Part shown: one piece after another, positions 12,296 through 15,378 of the stretch
Numbering within the stretch: the stretch's first letter is position 1
How the letters are laid out: each line of letters starts with the position of its first letter
Origin: CBDTTW01 sp965363675
GTDB taxonomy: Bacteria; Bacteroidota; Rhodothermia; Rhodothermales; DASSAV01
DNA length: 15,378 nucleotides
Assembly: GCA_965363675.1 (NCBI GenBank)
Contig: CBDTTW010000067.1
Span: 1 to 15,378 of the forward strand
Direction: 5' to 3'
Made by a program: the position numbers and the translations under genes
The notes under the pieces: generated by a model
Database searches by the model: none
What the model saw: the letters and a program-made list of their open reading frames with translations, nothing else
Told to the model about the DNA's origin: nothing

Positions 12296-13975
12296 ATGCC
12301 TTTATCCCGCCGCGCCATGACGCACCGCCGTTCGCTCCTTGTCACGCTCCTTGCGGGCGCCCTCGTCGTGGGCAGCCTCGCGGGCTTCCTGGCCCCGCGC
12401 GACGACGACTTCTTCGCTCTGCGCAAGAACTTCCAGATCCTCGGGGCGCTCTACGAGGAGCTGGTCGGCGGCTACGTCGATCCGCTCGACGCCGAGAAAC
12501 TGCTGCGCACCGGCATCGAGGCGATGCTGCGCGACCTCGACCCGTACACGACGTTCATGGACGAGGCCGACAACGCCGATATCGACATCATCACGCGCGG
12601 CCGCTACGGAGGCGTGGGCGTCAACCTGGGCATGCGCAACGGCAAGGTGACGGTCATCTCGACCGTCGAGGGCGCGAGCGCGCACCGGCAGGGCGTGCGG
12701 CCGGGCGACGTGATCACGCACATCGGGGGGCGGCCCACCGAGCGGCTGTCCTCGGGCGACGTGCGCGGGCTGATGCGCGGCGAGCCGGGCACGGCCGTAG
12801 CCTTGACCATCTTCCGCGAGGGCGTCCCCGAGGCGTTGCAGTTCCTGCTCACCCGCGAGGAGGTGCGCGTGCGCAACGTCAGCTTCGCCGGGTTCCTCGG
12901 CCCCGACACGACCGGGGGGGTGGGCTACATCCGTCTGGAACGCTTCGCCCGCGACGCCGACGCCGAGGTGCACCGCCAGTTGCAGCAGATGCTCCAGACG
13001 GGTCGCCTCGACGGCATCGTGCTGGATTTGCGCGACAACCCGGGCGGGCTGCTCGAAGCGGCGGTCAACATCACGCAGCTTTTCGTGCCGCAGGGCTCGG
13101 TGATCGTCAGCACCGAGGGGCGCCTGCCGCAGACCGAGCATACCTACCGCAGCCAGTCGCCGCCGCTGGCCCCCGACGCGCCGCTCGTGGTGCTCGTGAA
13201 CAAGTTCAGCGCCTCGGCCAGCGAAATCGTGGCGGGGGCCGTGCAGGACCTCGACCGGGGCCTCATCATCGGGGCGCCGACCTACGGCAAGGGCCTGGTG
13301 CAGATCATCAAGCCGCTGCCCTACAACACCTCGCTCAAGCTGACGACCTCGCGGTACTATACCCCCAGCGGGCGCAGCATCCAGGCCGTAGACTACCGCC
13401 GCCACGACGGCGCGGCCTCGGCCATCCCCGACTCGCTTCGGAAAACCTACCGCACGCGGGCCGGGCGCGCGGTGCTCGACGGGCGCGGCATCGAGCCCGA
13501 TGTGATGCTGAGCGCCGGGGCTCCCGGCGACCTGGAAGAAGCGCTCGACCGGCGCGCGGCGTTTTTCTTTTTCGCCAACCACTATGCCGCCGGGCATCCG
13601 AAGCTCGACCCGGACTTCGAGATCGACGATGCCGTGTGGAACGACTTCCGCGCCTGGCTCGACGAGCAGGACTTCAGCTACCGCACCGACGCCGAGCGCG
13701 ACATCGAGGCGCTGGAGGCCGAGCTGAAGGCCAACGGCTACGTCGCCGCCGAGGCGGCCGTGGAGGCCCTGAAGCAGGCCGTGCGCGCCGAGAAGGAGCG
13801 CGACTTTGCGCGCCGCCGTGCGCGCCTGAGCGACCGCCTCAGCGCCGAGATCCTGACGCGCTACGAAGGCGGTCGCGAGCAGACGCGCGCGGCGCTCGCC
13901 CGCGACCCGGCCGTGCAGGAAGCGCTGCGCGCCCTGGCGGACCCCGCCGCGCTCGGCCGGCGCCTGCGCCCATAA
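12296..13975 (+). CDS. S41 C-terminal processing peptidase (CtpA-like)
   Basis: Serine protease of the periplasm, 559 aa, that trims or degrades envelope proteins from the C terminus. Order: basic N terminus with one hydrophobic signal/anchor (about 13-32); a helical N-domain with LLRTGIEAMLRDLDPYTTFMDE; a PDZ domain (about 100-187, RYGGVGVNLG to VRPGDVITHIGG and PGTAVALTIFR); the S41 core (about 195-400) with GYIRLERF, GIVLDLRDNPGGLLEAAV and VVLVNKFSASASEIVAGA. The catalytic pair is Ser307 and Lys332 (GKG), 25 residues apart as in Prc and plant CtpA. The charged helical C-terminal region (about 405-559) is of the length usual in Bacteroidota members. ATG 12317 is an alternative start. CAGCAGG lies directly before 12296. 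It is followed by an HtrA protease gene. Confidence 0.95.
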   Translation: MPLSRRAMTHRRSLLVTLLAGALVVGSLAGFLAPRDDDFFALRKNFQILGALYEELVGGYVDPLDAEKLLRTGIEAMLRDLDPYTTFMDEADNADIDIITRGRYGGVGVNLGMRNGKVTVISTVEGASAHRQGVRPGDVITHIGGRPTERLSSGDVRGLMRGEPGTAVALTIFREGVPEALQFLLTREEVRVRNVSFAGFLGPDTTGGVGYIRLERFARDADAEVHRQLQQMLQTGRLDGIVLDLRDNPGGLLEAAVNITQLFVPQGSVIVSTEGRLPQTEHTYRSQSPPLAPDAPLVVLVNKFSASASEIVAGAVQDLDRGLIIGAPTYGKGLVQIIKPLPYNTSLKLTTSRYYTPSGRSIQAVDYRRHDGAASAIPDSLRKTYRTRAGRAVLDGRGIEPDVMLSAGAPGDLEEALDRRAAFFFFANHYAAGHPKLDPDFEIDDAVWNDFRAWLDEQDFSYRTDAERDIEALEAELKANGYVAAEAAVEALKQAVRAEKERDFARRRARLSDRLSAEILTRYEGGREQTRAALARDPAVQEALRALADPAALGRRLRP

Positions 13976-13985
13976 CACGCATTTC

Positions 13986-14036
13986 GAGGGGCGGCGGCAG
14001 AAACTCCGGGCCGCCCGCCCTCGTAGTACGGGCGGC
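13986..14036 (+). terminator. two mutually exclusive hairpins after the S41 protease gene
   Basis: Arm B (14010-14022) can pair with arm A upstream (13986-13998; 11 of 13 positions, a 2x2 internal loop). Alternatively 14010-14017 pairs perfectly with arm C downstream (GCCGCCCG with CGGGCGGC at 14029-14036). The structures share arm B, so only one can form. They lie 10 to 61 bases after the stop and 48 or more bases before the HtrA start. No T-run follows either. A terminator or an mRNA stability element is possible; chance pairing in GC-rich DNA is the main alternative. Confidence 0.35.
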
Positions 14037-14083
14037 GCCACTCCCCGCATTGGCCCCCTCCCTGCATTTACGCCCGCGCGCCC

Positions 14084-15238
14084 ATGACGCTCCGATTTGC
14101 CTGCGGCCTCGCCCTGTTCCTCGTCGCGGCGGGTTGCCACGAAAACGCCCAGTCCCAGCAGACCCCGCGCGGCGCCGAGCCGCAGCGCGTCGAGGCCCCG
14201 GCCGCCGCCGACGAGATCGGGCGCAGCCGCCAGACGGCCATCACGCGCGCCGTCCAGGTGGTCACGCCCGCCGTCGTGAGCGTCAACGTGATCGAGGTGC
14301 AGAAGGTGCAGGTCCGCGATCCGTTCTCGGACCCGTTCTTCGAGCAGTTCTTCGGGCGGCGGCGCGCCCAGGTCTACGAGCGCCAGGTGCAAGGCGTCGG
14401 CTCGGGCTTCATCATCTCCCCCGACGGCTACATCGTCACGAACGATCACGTGGCGGGCAACGCGACCAAGATTACCGTGGCCCTCCCCGACGGCGCCCAG
14501 CTTGCGGCGCGCCTCGTCGGGACGGACCCGGCCACCGACATCGCGCTCCTCAAGGTCGATCCCGAGCGGCCGCTGCCCTACCTGGCTTTTGCCGGCGCCG
14601 AGCCGCCGTTGCCGGGCGAGTGGGTGATTGCGCTGGGCAACCCGTTCGGGCTGTTCGAGGCCGCCCAGCCTTCGGTGACGGTGGGCGTCGTGAGCGCCAC
14701 CGGCCGCGACCTTCAGTCGCAGGCGGGCGGGCCGATCTACCGCGACATGATCCAGACGGACGCCGCGATCAACCGGGGCAACTCAGGCGGGCCGCTCGTC
14801 AACGCGCTCGGCGAGGTCATCGGCGTGAACTCGGCCATCTACTCCGAGTCGGGCGGCTCCATCGGCATCGGGTTTGCCGTGCCGGCCGACAAGGCGGCGC
14901 GCATCGTGGAGGAGCTAAAGAAGAGCGGCTCCATCGACCGGTCGTATTACACGGGGCTTCACGTGCGCGACATGAATGCGCAGATCGCCCGCGCGCTCCG
15001 GCTGGAGCAGGCTACGGGCGCCTTCGTGCGGGACGTGGACGCGGGCTCGCCCGGCGACGAGGCGGGGCTGATGCCCTACGACGTGATCGTGTCCATCGAG
15101 GGGCGGCCCGTGGCGGGCTCGGCCGACTACGTGGCGCGCATCTACGACTTCCGCACGGGCGACACGGTGCGCATCGGCATTCTGCGCGAGGGGCGGCCGC
15201 TCGAACGCAAACTGCGCCTCGGCCGGTTGCCCGGATGA
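14084..15238 (+). CDS. HtrA/Deg-family serine protease with lipobox
   Basis: Periplasmic quality-control protease, 384 aa: trypsin-like domain (about 60-280) plus a single PDZ domain (about 292-380), as in DegS-type architectures, not the two-PDZ DegP. The triad is complete: His122 (VTNDHV, where most members have TNNHV or TNAHV), Asp152 (TDIALLKV) and Ser234 (GNSGGPL). The segment DPFSDPFFEQFFGRR corresponds to the regulatory LA loop. The N terminus reads MTLRFACGLALFLVAAGC, a lipobox-like signal peptide with the candidate lipidated Cys18. The -3 position is Ala, which is tolerated but not ideal, so the protein is either a lipoprotein or simply secreted. A Gln/Ala/Pro-rich linker follows. 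The stop overlaps the start of the next gene (ATGA). It lies 108 bp after the S41 protease gene. Confidence 0.95.
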   Translation: MTLRFACGLALFLVAAGCHENAQSQQTPRGAEPQRVEAPAAADEIGRSRQTAITRAVQVVTPAVVSVNVIEVQKVQVRDPFSDPFFEQFFGRRRAQVYERQVQGVGSGFIISPDGYIVTNDHVAGNATKITVALPDGAQLAARLVGTDPATDIALLKVDPERPLPYLAFAGAEPPLPGEWVIALGNPFGLFEAAQPSVTVGVVSATGRDLQSQAGGPIYRDMIQTDAAINRGNSGGPLVNALGEVIGVNSAIYSESGGSIGIGFAVPADKAARIVEELKKSGSIDRSYYTGLHVRDMNAQIARALRLEQATGAFVRDVDAGSPGDEAGLMPYDVIVSIEGRPVAGSADYVARIYDFRTGDTVRIGILREGRPLERKLRLGRLPG

Positions 15239-15378
15239 CGCTGCGGCTCTGCCTGTTCGTGGCGCTGGCGGCCGCCGGCGCAGCCGGCTGCACGCCCGAG
15301 GGCTGCAACCGGCAGGCGCCGCGCGCGCTCATGCCCGCCGACTCGGTCTCGCGCATGCTCGCGGCGGCGGCGCCCGTC
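15235..15378 (+). CDS. lipoprotein, possibly DUF4296, 3' partial
   Basis: Only the first 48 residues are in the window. They begin MTLRLCLFVALAAAGAAGC, a lipoprotein signal peptide with Cys19 as the probable lipidation site, then TPEGCNRQAP and RALMPADSVSRMLAAA. The (L/I)(I/M)P.d.m..iL pattern shortly after the Cys is that of DUF4296 lipoproteins of Bacteroidota, whose function is unknown. The ATG overlaps the protease stop as ATGA, so the two are translationally coupled and probably act in the same compartment. Family assignment rests on a few residues. Confidence 0.6.
   Translation, partial: MTLRLCLFVALAAAGAAGCTPEGCNRQAPRALMPADSVSRMLAAAAPV

Noticed and set aside
12302..14449. 715-codon open frame antisense to the S41 and HtrA protease genes
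   Set aside because: Both plus-strand genes have complete catalytic motifs. The antisense frame is a composition effect with no domain.

Overview
The window is a dense, high-GC (roughly 70% by eye) stretch of ordinary bacterial chromosome. Gene content points to Rhodothermota (the Rhodothermus/Salinibacter/Rubricoccus side of the Bacteroidota supergroup): a PhoR-type kinase with the FLGDVSHELKTPIF H-box, a TonB receptor with a carboxypeptidase-regulatory-like domain paired with a DUF4249-type lipoprotein, DUF4159, DUF4359 and probable DUF4296 proteins, a Bacteroidota-type GlyA and CtpA, and a RoxA/YcfD oxygenase like the one known from Rhodothermus marinus. Assignment is by recognition only; no search was run. 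I saw no rRNA, tRNA, CRISPR array, insertion sequence or phage gene, and no gene-free stretch over 300 bases.

Layout. 1-1.63 kb, plus strand: the 3' part of a sensor histidine kinase, then a MarR-type regulator. 1.65-5.84 kb, minus strand: TonB-dependent receptor, DUF4249-like lipoprotein (translationally coupled by TGATG) and branched-chain aminotransferase ilvE. 5.85-6.12 kb, plus: a small single-span membrane protein carrying an HxxHxH histidine triad; its end overlaps the convergent GNAT gene. 6.08-8.06 kb, minus: GNAT acetyltransferase, RoxA-like ribosomal oxygenase followed by a strong hairpin, and a previously unlisted 53-codon membrane ORF ahead of roxA. 8.06-8.16 kb: a divergent promoter region holding two near-identical AT-rich 18-bp repeats. 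8.16-15.38 kb, all plus: DUF4159 protein, DUF4359 protein, glyA, an orotate-PRTase-like phosphoribosyltransferase, tatC, an S41 C-terminal processing protease, an HtrA/Deg protease with a lipobox, and the start of a further lipoprotein that overlaps the protease stop.

How they fit together. The minus-strand receptor cluster looks like outer-membrane uptake. The right-hand block combines housekeeping metabolism (one-carbon units from serine, nucleotide salvage or synthesis) with envelope functions (Tat export, periplasmic processing and quality-control proteolysis). No single undescribed multi-gene system stands out. The items most worth a second look are the HxxHxH miniprotein, the unlisted 53-aa ORF upstream of roxA, and the paired repeats between that ORF and the DUF4159 gene.
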